Assembly: GCF_000521485.1 (NCBI RefSeq)
Contig: NZ_BAVS01000013.1
Location: forward strand, 24,580-88,579
Origin: Gracilibacillus boraciitolerans JCM 21714
GTDB taxonomy: Bacteria; Bacillota; Bacilli; Bacillales; Amphibacillaceae
Direction: 5' to 3'
Length of the DNA: 64,000 bases
The notes beneath the pieces were generated by a model, which had not been told where the DNA came from, made no database searches, and saw nothing but the letters and a program-made list of their open reading frames with translations. Below are positions 50,834 to 59,761 of the stretch, in pieces. Positions within the stretch are counted from its first letter, which is position 1. Every line of letters starts with the position of its first letter. The translations under genes and the position numbers were made by a program.

Positions 50834-51856
50834 ATGAAAAAATATACAAGCATTTTAATCGGTATTGTATTGCTTTTCGTTTTATCAGCTTGTGGGGGGG
50901 AGAAGTCAAAAGAAGACGTGGTTGAAAAGTTAGAAAGCATGGCAGAGAATATGAGTGCATATCAGTCACAAGCAATGATGACATTGAAAACGGGAAAGGA
51001 AAAGCAAGTGTACCGGATTGAGGTAGCCCATAAGAAAAAAGACTATTATCGCGTCTTGTTGAAGAACGAAAAAGATGAAGAGAGCAGTCAAATAATATTG
51101 CGAAATGAAGAAGGTGTTTTTGTGTTAACACCTGCTTTAAATAAAAGCTTTAAATTCCAAAGTGAGTGGCCAAGTAATAACAGCCAGCCGTATTTATTTC
51201 AATCCCTAATTAAGGACATAGCGGACGATAGTGAAGCAACTTTTACCACAACTGAGAACTATTTCGTATTTGAAACTAAAACAAGTTATGAAAGCAATAG
51301 TAATCTTCCGTATCAGACTATTTATTTTGACAAAAAGACATATGCACCTGTATTAGTAAAAGTATTAGATCATGATAAGAATTCATTGGTTGAAGTAGAA
51401 TACTCTAACTTTGAGTTAGATCCGGAGTTACCTGAAAATACCTTTGATATGGAAATTAATATGACAAGCAGTATTTTCGGAGTACCAGTCATGGCACAGG
51501 AAGATTTACCAACGCAGTTAACCGTTTTGTATCCATCTGAACTTCTGGGAGCGGAACTAGTAGAGGAAAATCAAATGGAAATAGAGAATGGAAAACGAGT
51601 GTTATTGTCATATGAGGGAAATAAGAATTTTGCAATTATTCAGGAAACAATGGGTATCTATCCGACAAGTACAGCCTCCCCTGAAATGGTAAATGGTGAA
51701 CCGGTTGATTTAGGATTTACCATAGGTGCCCAGACAAGTAAATCACTTGAATGGCACTATCAAGGTGTTAATTACTATTTGGCAAGTGACCAATTAACGA
51801 AAGAGGAAATGCAAGAAGTAGCACAATCAATGTCAATGGATGAGGCAATGAAATAA
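50834..51856 (+). CDS. ydcC: YdcC-like lipoprotein (LolA-like fold)
   Basis: About 340 aa with signal peptide and lipobox VLLFVLSACGG. The body (ENMSAYQSQAMMTLKTG..IYFDKKTYAPVLVKV) fits the LolA/LppX-like domain of Bacillus YdcC; in other spore formers related proteins act in germination, so a lipoprotein-carrier or spore role is possible. The C-terminal third is a DUF4367-like domain. Start ATG 50834 behind aaaggaga. A seven-G run follows the lipobox Cys (ACGGEKS, one Gly likely extra). Confidence 0.82.
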   Translation: MKKYTSILIGIVLLFVLSACGGEKSKEDVVEKLESMAENMSAYQSQAMMTLKTGKEKQVYRIEVAHKKKDYYRVLLKNEKDEESSQIILRNEEGVFVLTPALNKSFKFQSEWPSNNSQPYLFQSLIKDIADDSEATFTTTENYFVFETKTSYESNSNLPYQTIYFDKKTYAPVLVKVLDHDKNSLVEVEYSNFELDPELPENTFDMEINMTSSIFGVPVMAQEDLPTQLTVLYPSELLGAELVEENQMEIENGKRVLLSYEGNKNFAIIQETMGIYPTSTASPEMVNGEPVDLGFTIGAQTSKSLEWHYQGVNYYLASDQLTKEEMQEVAQSMSMDEAMK

Positions 51857-51862
51857 CCGCAG

Positions 51863-51893
51863 AAGCAGACTTTATTAAGAAGTCTGCTTTTTT
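51863..51893 (+). terminator. Terminator of the ydcC-like gene
   Basis: aagcagactt pairs with aagtctgctt, with a 7-nt loop and a six-T tract. Confidence 0.85.
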
Positions 51894-51924
51894 GCATATA
51901 AAAACAGTAATAGCACAGTATAAC

Positions 51925-52167
51925 TAAACTGCGAAGTACTGCTTTACTTTGAAAGTACGATAAGAGTTTACAAAAGCTCCGTCCATATACTTCGCTTTCA
52001 GCGGGCATGGCCTCAGCTAACTCAGAAAAGCAAAGATCGCTTTTCTGAGTTAGCTGTAGCCGCACCCCTAGGAAAGGGAGTGTTTTTCCGCAGCGTTGGT
52101 TATAAACTCATCAATATTCTTTAAGAATAACCATCCATAAAAGTTTTCACTAGGTCGCAGTTTGTGT
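51925..52167. repeat. Dispersed intergenic repeat, long copy
   Basis: Shares taaact-g-gaagta, ttgaaag, caaaagctccgtccat with acttcgctttc, ccgcagcg, attcttta-gaa and a closing cagtttgtgt with a second copy at 59510-59651. This copy holds about 85 nt more, with a 17-bp perfect hairpin (52015-52031 with 52039-52055). It fills the ydcC-alr gap. Confidence 0.8.
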
Positions 52168-52272
52168 CATTTCTGAAGGAATGTGTATTTTTGTACTATA
52201 GGCAATTTCGTTATTATGGTTTATAATGGAGGGCGTGATTAGATAGGAATGGAAGAAATGAGGAATAGCAAC

Positions 52273-53409
52273 ATGAATAATAAATTTTATCGTGATTCCT
52301 GGGTAGAAGTGAACTTAGATCATATTATATATAATATACAACAATTAAAGGATAAACTAAATAACCACACGGAAATATATGCAGTAGTAAAAGCAAACGC
52401 TTATGGACACGGCGATGTTGAAGTCGCAAAAGCAGCCTTACAAGGAGGGGGGGCTACAAGACTTGCAGTTGCTGTGCTGGATGAAGCTATTAGTTTAAGG
52501 CAAGCAGGTTTAAAAGCTCCGATTCTTGTAATGGGTTGGATTAGGCCAGAAGATGTTCAAGTGGCAGTTGAGTTTGATATAACTGTGACTTGTTATCAAA
52601 AAGAATGGCTTGAGCAAGTCCGCGAATTAAAGTTAACAAAGCCAGTGAAGGTGCATATGAAATGGGATACAGGTATGGGACGGATTGGTATTCGAACAGA
52701 AGCAGAATTACTTGAAATAATCCCTATATTAAAAGACGAAAATTTTTATTTAGAAGCTATTTTTACTCATTTTGCTACAGCAGATGAAGCAAACAGTACT
52801 CATTTTGACAATCAGCTTCTTCATTTTGAACGTCTATGGAAGACGTTTCAAAACGAATGGAACCTTCATAAAGTGATGATTCATACTGGAAACAGTGCAG
52901 CAAGCATGCGTTTTCCTGAAAAAATGTATGACTTTGTTCGTTTTGGAATTAGTATGTATGGGCTTTACCCTTCTGCTGTAGTAAAAAGAGAAAGGCCAAT
53001 AAAACTTAAACCAGCACTTTCCTTGTATAGTCGACTTATTCATGTTAAGCAGGTAAAAGAAGGTACTCCAATTAGTTATGGGGCCACATATGTTACAGAA
53101 AGTGAAGAGTGGATAGGAACCGTGCCATTAGGCTATGCAGATGGAATTCGCAGAGGGTTGCAAGGTGCAAAAGTTATCGTGAACGGAGAACGTTGTGAAA
53201 TCATTGGACGAATTTGCATGGATCAATTTATGGTACGATTAACAAAACCAGCAAAAACAGGAGATATCGTCACGTTGATTGGGAGTCAACATACAGAAAG
53301 TGTCGAAATGGATGAATGGGCAGATTATTTAAATACTATAAATTATGAAATTGCCTGTATGATTAGCAATCGTGTACCCCGAATTTATCAATCAAGTAAC
53401 GATCAATAG
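52273..53409 (+). CDS. alr: Alanine racemase
   Basis: Converts L- to D-alanine for peptidoglycan using PLP. About 378 aa: PLP lysine in AVVKANAYGHGD, HMKWDTGMGRIG, THFATADE, catalytic tyrosine in SYGATYVT, GYADGIRRGLQG and GRICMDQFMV. ATG 52273 (MNNKFYRDSW) matches the start of relatives and has gagga upstream; ATG 52249 would add eight residues. A seven-G run gives LQGGGATRLAV, one Gly more than usual. Confidence 0.94.
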   Translation: MNNKFYRDSWVEVNLDHIIYNIQQLKDKLNNHTEIYAVVKANAYGHGDVEVAKAALQGGGATRLAVAVLDEAISLRQAGLKAPILVMGWIRPEDVQVAVEFDITVTCYQKEWLEQVRELKLTKPVKVHMKWDTGMGRIGIRTEAELLEIIPILKDENFYLEAIFTHFATADEANSTHFDNQLLHFERLWKTFQNEWNLHKVMIHTGNSAASMRFPEKMYDFVRFGISMYGLYPSAVVKRERPIKLKPALSLYSRLIHVKQVKEGTPISYGATYVTESEEWIGTVPLGYADGIRRGLQGAKVIVNGERCEIIGRICMDQFMVRLTKPAKTGDIVTLIGSQHTESVEMDEWADYLNTINYEIACMISNRVPRIYQSSNDQ

Positions 53410-53577
53410 TCGTTTTTATTAATAAAATAACTAATAACTGGAAATAATTAAAGATATAATGTTGAAAAATATGATGAATTATCAAAAACCCCCCCTTTGC
53501 AATGCCTCTTTGAGAATGGTATGATTAAGTTAGATTTTTATAAATAGGCTTGTCAATGTTGTTGGAGGTGTATGGTT

Positions 53578-53856
53578 TTGTCTGAAGACTTACAAGAAGT
53601 TGCGGTGCGGTTACCTAAGAACCTACTGAATGAGGTGGATGGCTTGATGAAAAGTGAAGATAGCAATTTAAGTGATTTTATTTGCCAGGCGACAAAAACA
53701 TATTTGCGTGAAACGAAGAAGCGTCATATTCAAGAATCAATGCAACGAGGCTACATGGAAATGGCTAAAATCAATTTAAATATTGCTTCTGAAGCTTTCC
53801 GAGCGGAAGAGGAGGCTGAAAACACCCTAGAGCGCCTAGTGAGTGGGGGGGTGTAG
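53578..53856 (+). CDS. ndoAI: EndoAI antitoxin
   Basis: A ribbon-helix-helix antitoxin that neutralises EndoA. N-terminal DNA-binding part VAVRLPKNLLNEVDGLM; C-terminal toxin-binding part RRGYMEMAKINLNIASEA-like (QRGYMEMAKINLN) and ERLVSGG. TTG 53578 is chosen, with ggaggtg (53564-53570) 7 nt upstream; an ATG at 53572 is too close to that site. A seven-G run at the end adds a Gly. The toxin start lies 3 nt past the stop, ensuring coupled synthesis. Confidence 0.92.
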   Translation: MSEDLQEVAVRLPKNLLNEVDGLMKSEDSNLSDFICQATKTYLRETKKRHIQESMQRGYMEMAKINLNIASEAFRAEEEAENTLERLVSGGV

Positions 53857-53859
53857 GTC

Positions 53860-54214
53860 TTGATTGTTAAAAGAGGCGACGTATATTTCGCCGATCTTTC
53901 CCCCCCAGTGGTGGGGGTCAGAACAGGGCGGTGTGCGTCCTGTATTAGTTTTGCAAAATGATATTGGAAACCGCTTCAGTCCAACTGTTATTGTAGCTGC
54001 TATTACAGCCCAAATCCAAAAGGCAAAATTACCGACACATGTCGAAATCAATGCAGAAAAATACGGGTTTGAACGCAATTCTGTTATTTTGTTGGAACAA
54101 ATTCGTACGATTGATAAACAAAGGTTAACGGATAAAATAACACAACTAGACAGTAACATGATGGAACGGATAGATAAAGGATTAGAAATTAGTTTGGGGT
54201 TAATTGATTTCTAA
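53860..54214 (+). CDS. ndoA: EndoA (MazF-type) mRNA interferase toxin (frameshifted)
   Basis: A sequence-specific endoribonuclease (UACAU in B. subtilis) that halts growth when free. TTG 53860: [23 protein letters not shown] can be read once the seven-C run (53900-53906) is taken as four and the five-G run (53913-53917) as four. Then [20 protein letters not shown], the catalytic Arg/Thr core [18 protein letters not shown] and the end [14 protein letters not shown]. About 116 aa. It lies just upstream of the sigma-B operon, as in B. subtilis. Confidence 0.92.
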
Positions 54215-54228
54215 ATGTTTTATCTTCC

Positions 54229-54264
54229 AAACATCCTTGCTTATAAAAGCGAGGATGTTTTTTT
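54229..54264 (+). terminator. Terminator after ndoA
   Basis: aaacatccttgctt pairs with aagcgaggatgttt (one wobble), with a 4-nt loop and a seven-T tract. It separates the toxin-antitoxin pair from the rsb operon. Confidence 0.85.
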
Positions 54265-54384
54265 ACTAATTAGACAAGAAAATTGTCGTATTAAGTGTGT
54301 AAAGGTATAATAATCGATAAAAAGGTATTTTTATTGTAAAATAGTAATTAAAAGAAAATATAATATCTTTCGGAGGTAGAAAAG

Positions 54385-55250
54385 ATGCCTGAAGTATTAA
54401 GAAAAATTGTAGTAGAAAATAGTGATATTATTTCAAAAAACTGGTTAGATGAAATAACTGAGAAAAGAAAATCAGACTATACGTCTAATATATCAGAAAG
54501 CTTGTACCATTCCACCAATCAAGAGTTTATTAATGTTATCTTTTCCAGTATCAATCATCGAGGTGATACCGTGGAAATGGATGACTTTGCAGAAAGACTG
54601 ATTAATTTAGGTTGGCCATTAAGTTATATAACAGATGGTTTACAAACCTTCAGGAGAGTAACGATTGAATTTATTTTAAATCAGTCTGATAAAGTAGATA
54701 CAAATGAGTTTTCTCGCATATTAAAAATAGTCGAAGATGGGTAGAACCGATTATCAACCAACTCGTTAATCAATATTCTGGGAGTTGGGAGCATACGGTA
54801 TCCTTACAGCGCTTGGCATTGCAGGAGCTCTCTGCACCTTTAATTCCGGTCATGGATAATATTACTGTGATGCCACTGATTGGAACCATTGATACGGAAC
54901 GCGCCAAGCTAATCATGGAAAATTTGCTAGAAGGAGCTATGAAACATAACTCTCAAGTCATACTGATTGATATTACCGGTGTACCTATCGTTGATACAAT
55001 GGTAGCTCATCATATCATTCAAGCCGCTGAAGCTGTGCGCTTGATAGGTGCAACTTGTATCCTGGTGGGAATTCGTCCGGAAATTGCTCAGACCATTGTT
55101 AATTTAGGTATTGATTTAAGTAATTTTCCAACAAAAAGTTCATTGCGTAAAGGTTTTAAAACAGCTTTATCTTTGACTAATCGTGAAATAGTGGACTTAA
55201 ATACATCGAGAGAAGAAGACATTACCAAAATTCTAGATTCATTAAAATAA
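54385..55250 (+). CDS. rsbR: Stressosome protein RsbR (frameshifted)
   Basis: About 288 aa. An N-terminal non-heme globin-like sensor (about 1-135) and a C-terminal STAS domain ([34 protein letters not shown]) carrying the two threonines that RsbT phosphorylates. Part of the 1.8-MDa stressosome with RsbS. The frame breaks near 54740: one T is missing ([15 protein letters not shown] expected). ATG behind ggaggt. First gene of the operon. Confidence 0.92.
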
Positions 55251-55264
55251 GGAGGGGCTCTTAT

Positions 55265-55623
55265 ATGAGAATACCAATATTAAAACTATACAACTATTTA
55301 TTGGTATCTATTCAAGTCGATCTTGATGATCAATCCGCTATTGATTTTCAGGAAGACTTACTTAGTAATATACATAAAAGTGGCGCAACAGGAGTTGTTA
55401 TTGATTTAACCTCTGTTGAAATTATTGATTCCTTTATTGCTAAAGTACTAGGTGAGGTTGTTTCTATGTCAGATTTAATGGGGGGGGCAAAAGTAGTATT
55501 AACTGGTATTCAGCTGCAGTCGCGATTACTCTAATAGATTTAGGTATTCATATGCAAAATGTTCCGACAGCATTAGATTTGGAACAAGGACTTATTAAAC
55601 TTCGCCAGGAACTGGAGGAGTGA
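55265..55623 (+). CDS. rsbS: Stressosome scaffold RsbS (frameshifted)
   Basis: A single STAS domain of about 118 aa: [19 protein letters not shown], phospho-serine in [14 protein letters not shown], ending [15 protein letters not shown] seven-G run (55480-55486) adds a Gly (LMGGAKVVL). The frame breaks near 55513, where one C is missing ([14 protein letters not shown] expected). Unphosphorylated RsbS holds RsbT in the stressosome. ATG 55265 behind ggagggg. Confidence 0.92.
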
Positions 55624-55625
55624 GC

Positions 55626-56036
55626 ATGCAGACAAAATCGTGTGTAAAAATTAAAAAAGAATGGGATATCGTGGGAGCCAGACAAATGGGGCGTGAACTG
55701 GCAAAGGAATTAGGTTTTGGTACAGTTGATCAGGCAAGGATTGCTACAGCGATATCAGAATTAGCACGTAACATATATTTGTATGCGGAGAAAGGCGAAG
55801 TGTCATTTGAAATAGAGGAGAATATGAATAGAAAAGGTTTAAAAATTATTGCTTCTGATCAAGGCCCTGGAATAACGGATGTTAGTAAAGTAATGGAAGA
55901 TGGTTACTCTACTTCTGGTGGACTTGGTGCTGGTTTGCCAGGTGTGAAAAGATTAATGGATTATTTTGACCTTATCACAGAACCAGGTAAAGGAACGACT
56001 ATCGTCACAATTAAATGGGTGCGTTCGTCCTTATGA
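55626..56036 (+). CDS. rsbT: Serine/threonine switch kinase RsbT
   Basis: A GHKL-fold kinase of about 136 aa: N-box ISELARNIYLYAEKGE, G1 ASDQGPGI, G2 STSGGLGAGLPGVKRLMD. It phosphorylates RsbR and RsbS on stress, then leaves to activate RsbU. ATG 55626 lies 2 nt after the rsbS stop with ggagga upstream (55614-55619); a GTG at 55620 is an alternative start. Confidence 0.93.
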   Translation: MQTKSCVKIKKEWDIVGARQMGRELAKELGFGTVDQARIATAISELARNIYLYAEKGEVSFEIEENMNRKGLKIIASDQGPGITDVSKVMEDGYSTSGGLGAGLPGVKRLMDYFDLITEPGKGTTIVTIKWVRSSL

Positions 56037-56140
56037 TTAAGTAATATTTTAATGATTAAATTTTCATTATACTCCTAAATCATAGTTGGCATATATAATC
56101 AAAAAGAAATCATAGCTGTCGCAGTTGGGAGGACCTATGG

Positions 56141-57149
56141 GTGGAATCCTTTAAATTTGATGTTAACAATTATCGAGACTTATTAGAAAAATATATTGTT
56201 TCTGAAGATGAAAAATCTCTATATCAAGCAGAACAATTTAGTAAGCTATCCATGCAGCATAATATTTCACCAGAAGAAATTATAAATGTTCATATTCAAG
56301 CATTACAGCAAATCTTTCCTGATTTATCAAAAGAAATATCTGTGTCGATGAATTTTTTGTTAGAAACAATGATATCTTATGGATTAGCATATCAGGAGTT
56401 TCAAACTCTCAGAGCTAAACAAGGAGAGTTAGAATCAGAGATTTTAGTGGCTGCTAATATGCAACAGACGTTATTATCTACTACAAAGCCTGAAATTAAA
56501 GAATTGGATATAGGGGGCAATAAGTGTACCAGCAACCAAAATGAACGGGGGGGATTACTATCATTTTGTTACAGATCCATCAGGTAATATTGGTATCGCT
56601 ATTGCTGATGTGATTGGAAAGGGAATTCCTGCAGCGTTAGCAATGTCGATGATTAAATATTCATTAGATAGTTTTCCTGATGCATTACAAACACCGAGTA
56701 TCATATTGGAGAACTTAAATCGAGTTGTGGAGCGGAATGTGCATTCCAGTATGTTTATTACCATGTTCTATGGTCTGTTTCATCCGAGTACAGGCTTATT
56801 TCAATTTTCGTCAGCAGGACATGAGCCTGGATTCTATTACAGTGCAGAGAACGATAAATTTCACGAGATAAAAACGAACGGCTTATTACTTGGTGTGTCG
56901 AACTCTGCTATATATGAACAATGTGATATTGAGATGAAAATTGGTGACATGGTAATTTTATTAACTGATGGTGTTACCGAATGTCGAGTAAATGATCAAT
57001 TTATTGAAACCAATGAAATATTGGATGTTATCCGCAAATATATGCATTTACCTGCACAAGAGGCAGTTGAACTTGTATATCGTCATTTTGAACGTCTGCA
57101 AGGCTTTCATCTAAGAGATGACTTCACATTAATCTTCATGAAAAAGTAA
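56141..57149 (+). CDS. rsbU: PP2C phosphatase RsbU (frameshifted)
   Basis: About 335 aa. The N-terminal RsbT-binding helical domain (about 1-85) is followed by the PPM domain: DIGAISVPATKMNGDYYHF metal loop, IAIADVIGKGIPAALAMSM, FSSAGHEPGFYY, LLTDGVTECR and DDFTLIF. The metal loop is broken by a five-G run (56513-56517, four expected) and a seven-G run (56547-56553, four expected). It dephosphorylates RsbV to switch on sigma-B. GTG start 56141 behind gggagg. Confidence 0.92.
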
Positions 57150-57175
57150 GTTTATTACTATTGGATACTGGGTAT
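57150..57175 (+). promoter_or_regulatory. Sigma-B promoter driving rsbV-rsbW-sigB-rsbX
   Basis: GTTTAT, 14 nt, GGGTAT: five of six and six of six against the sigma-B consensus. It sits in the 131-nt gap between rsbU and rsbV, where B. subtilis has its autoregulatory sigma-B promoter. It begins right after the rsbU stop. Confidence 0.85.
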
Positions 57176-57280
57176 AGATGACGGTAACCATAGCACAAAC
57201 TTTATACAGACTAAGATTAAACATAACGTTAGATAATATAGATGAAATCACATTTCAAAAATGATTAGGAGTGAACAATT

Positions 57281-57612
57281 ATGAATCTGACGATAGAGTG
57301 GAATGATAATCGACCTATCCAAAACTTAAATTTAGCTGGAGAAATTGATGCATATACAGCTCCCAAGTTAAAGGAAGCCCTTTTGCCATTAACTGAACGT
57401 GAAGGGGGGAAACGGTTATTGTTAATTTGGAACAGGTCAATTATTTAGATAGTACGGGACTGGGAGTATTCATAGCAGCGTTAAAATCGACGAAAGAGTA
57501 TCATAGTGAAATGCGCTTAGAAGGATTACAAAGTCGTGTACAACGTCTTTTTGAGATTACAGGATTAAATAGCATTATGAATATTGAATCAACTGTACAA
57601 GGTGGGAAATAA
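57281..57612 (+). CDS. rsbV: Anti-anti-sigma factor RsbV (frameshifted)
   Basis: A STAS-domain protein of about 110 aa: LNLAGEIDAYTAPKLKEALL, and the regulatory serine in YLDSTGLGVFIAAL. The frame breaks at the six-G run 57404-57409, where four are expected (REGETVIVNLEQ). When dephosphorylated by RsbU it captures RsbW and frees sigma-B. ATG 57281 behind aggag. Confidence 0.92.
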
Positions 57613-57613
57613 G

Positions 57614-58090
57614 ATGGAACACTTTGACTTTATTGAAATAAAAATACCGGCAAAAGCAGAATATGTTGGAGTGGTTAGATTAACCGCTTCCGGCATAGCA
57701 AATCGAATGGGTTTTAATTATGAAGATATTGAGGATTTGAAAGTCGCAATATCGGAAGCAATATCTAATGCCGCGGAACATGCTTATCAGAAGGATGAAT
57801 CAGGAGAAGTAACAGTTGGTTTTTGCCTTTATCAGGATCGATTAGAGGTTATGGTAGCTGACCGCGGTGAAAGTTTTGATTTAAAAGAGGTAAGAAATAA
57901 CATCGGTCCATATAAAAATGATAAATCAATTGAAGACTTACGCGAAGGAGGCTTTGGTCTTTTCTTGATTGAGGCATTAATGGACAAGGTAGAAATAAAA
58001 AATGACTACGGTGTAATTGTGCTCATGACCAAGTACCTTCATGAAAATGAGGTGGATATTAATGACGACAAGATCTCGACCACACAATGA
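57614..58090 (+). CDS. rsbW: Anti-sigma-B factor and kinase RsbW
   Basis: 158 aa, a GHKL kinase: N-box VAISEAISNAAEHAYQ, G1 VADRGESFD, G2 REGGFGLFLIEALMD. It binds sigma-B and phosphorylates RsbV. ATG 57614 is one base after the rsbV stop, with aggtggg upstream. Its end overlaps the sigB start by 29 nt, consistent with coupled translation of anti-sigma and sigma. Confidence 0.94.
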   Translation: MEHFDFIEIKIPAKAEYVGVVRLTASGIANRMGFNYEDIEDLKVAISEAISNAAEHAYQKDESGEVTVGFCLYQDRLEVMVADRGESFDLKEVRNNIGPYKNDKSIEDLREGGFGLFLIEALMDKVEIKNDYGVIVLMTKYLHENEVDINDDKISTTQ

Positions 58091-58853
58091 GCGCAATGAT
58101 GATGTTTATCAATGGATTAAAGAGTTCCAGGAAAATCCTAAGGATCAGGTAACACAGGAGAAACTTGTATTAACTTATCATAAACTGGTAAAATCGTTAG
58201 CTCGTAAATATTCAAAAAATGATATGATTTATGAAGATTTAGAACAAGTTGGAATGTTAGGCTTATTAGCAGCAATTAGACGATATGATCCGGAAATAGG
58301 TAAATCCTTTGAATCTTTTGCAATTCCGACAATAATTGGTGAAATTAAACGCTTTATCAGGGATAAAACATGGAGTGTCCATGTACCAAGAAGAATTAAA
58401 GAATTAGGTCCAAAAATAAAAAAAGCCACTGAAATTTTAACAAATGAAATGCAAAATTCACCAACCATTAAAGATATTGCTGACTATCTTGAAGTATCGG
58501 AAGAAGAAATCTTAGAGACAATGGAAATGAGCCAAAGCTATAATGCATTATCAGTAGATCGAAAGATTGAAGCCGACTCAGATGGCAGCGAAGTATCTAT
58601 ACTTGATTTAATAGGTAATAAAGAATCTGGTTATGAAGACGTGGATCTACAACTTTTACTGGAAAAAATCATGCCAATATTAAATGAACGGGAACAGCAA
58701 ATTATACATTACACCTATTTTGAGAACAAGAGTCAGAAGGAAACTGGTGATGTATTAGGTATATCACAAATGCATGTATCACGAATACAAAGACACGCAC
58801 TTAAAAAACTCCGGGAAGCACTACTAACAGAGAATACGGAGGCTATTCGCTAA
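58062..58853 (+). CDS. sigB: RNA polymerase sigma factor SigB
   Basis: General stress sigma factor, 263 aa. Region 2 includes YEDLEQVGMLGLLAAIRRYDP and FESFAIPTIIGEIKRFIRDK; region 3 VPRRIKELGPKI..SPTIKDIADYL; region 4 LNEREQQIIHYTYFENKSQKE-like HTH with GISQMHVSRIQRHALKKL. ATG 58062 is supported by gaggtgg (58049-58055). At least two further sigma-B type promoters elsewhere in the window show part of its regulon. Confidence 0.95.
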   Translation: MTTRSRPHNERNDDVYQWIKEFQENPKDQVTQEKLVLTYHKLVKSLARKYSKNDMIYEDLEQVGMLGLLAAIRRYDPEIGKSFESFAIPTIIGEIKRFIRDKTWSVHVPRRIKELGPKIKKATEILTNEMQNSPTIKDIADYLEVSEEEILETMEMSQSYNALSVDRKIEADSDGSEVSILDLIGNKESGYEDVDLQLLLEKIMPILNEREQQIIHYTYFENKSQKETGDVLGISQMHVSRIQRHALKKLREALLTENTEAIR

Positions 58854-59463
58854 TGAGTGAAAATCAAAGAAAAATAGATATATCTATTTTTCAAAAGTCC
58901 AAAAAGGGAAACTTTTTTTGTGGAGATAGTTATTTTTATCATGAGGCAGATAACACTTTTATATGTGCATTGGCGGATGGGCTTGGTAGTGGTGAACATG
59001 CAAAAGAATCATCACAAATTGTAATGGATGTAATCCAGGATAATAGGAATGAAACAGTGTCAACTATGATGAAAAAGAGTAACAAGAAATTAGTTGGTAA
59101 ACGTGGCGTTGTTTTAGGTATTCTACAAATGGATCTCGATACAAAACAATATTTCTATTCATCCATAGGTAATATCGGTTTAATGACAATATCTTCTGAT
59201 TCGGTGAAAAGAAGAAATATCCCACAAGTTGGTTTTTTAAGCGGATATGAACGCCCGTTTAAAGTGGTTTCAGATAAATTAGAGGATGATATGATTTTTG
59301 TGATGTTTTCAGATGGGTTGATGAAAGAGAAATATCAAACTCCTATTTTCTTCATAAAGATGTAACCCATATTACAGATACCTTTGCCAAGTTGTATCAT
59401 AATAAATTGGATGATGATACAACTTTAATAGCAATGAAATACAAAAAGGAATCTCTTTCATAA
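58853..59463 (+). CDS. rsbX: Phosphoserine phosphatase RsbX (frameshifted)
   Basis: A PP2C-type phosphatase of about 202 aa that resets the stressosome by dephosphorylating RsbR and RsbS. CALADGLGSGEHAKESS metal loop, GVVLGILQMDL, IGNIGLMTIS, VMFSDGLMKEKY. The frame breaks near 59348, where one T seems lost (TPIFLHKDVTHITDTF expected). It then ends LIAMKYKKESLS at 59463. ATG overlaps the sigB stop (TAATG). The terminator hairpin starts within the last codons. Confidence 0.9.
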
Positions 59464-59480
59464 CAAAGAGATTCCTTTTT
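59443..59480 (+). terminator. Terminator of the sigma-B operon
   Basis: A 16-bp perfect stem (aaaaaggaatctcttt with aaagagattccttttt) and a 6-nt loop, overlapping the end of rsbX and ending in T6. Confidence 0.88.
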
Positions 59481-59509
59481 TGAATAGAATCATTTATTCG
59501 TATTATATT

Positions 59510-59651
59510 TAAACTGAGAAGTAACTGTTTATTTTGAAAGCTTGATAATTGTGACAAAAGCTCCGTCCATTTACTTCGCTTTCCGCAGCGATGGTAAACC
59601 ATTCATCATAATTCTTTATGAAGAACGTTCAAATTAATTTACAGTTTGTGT
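59510..59651. repeat. Dispersed intergenic repeat, short copy
   Basis: The shorter version of the element at 51925-52167, same orientation, lacking the internal 85-nt hairpin part: acttcgctttc runs straight into cgcagcg. It lies in the rsbX-tex gap; 59652-59761 then leads to the tex ribosome site. Confidence 0.8.
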
Positions 59652-59761
59652 TGACGCTTTAAGTAGTTGTGGGCAGGTTAATATTGCAATCATCTAAGGA
59701 TTTCTTATTTAACCTCTTTTTTGTTAAAATAGAGAAGGATTCGTATGAAGGAGGAAATACA

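Noticed and set aside
54385..59463. Decay of the sigma-B operon, since six of its eight genes carry breaks
   Set aside because: Every gene is full length after one- or two-base corrections, catalytic residues are kept and the sigma-B promoter is near-perfect. Decay would leave larger losses.
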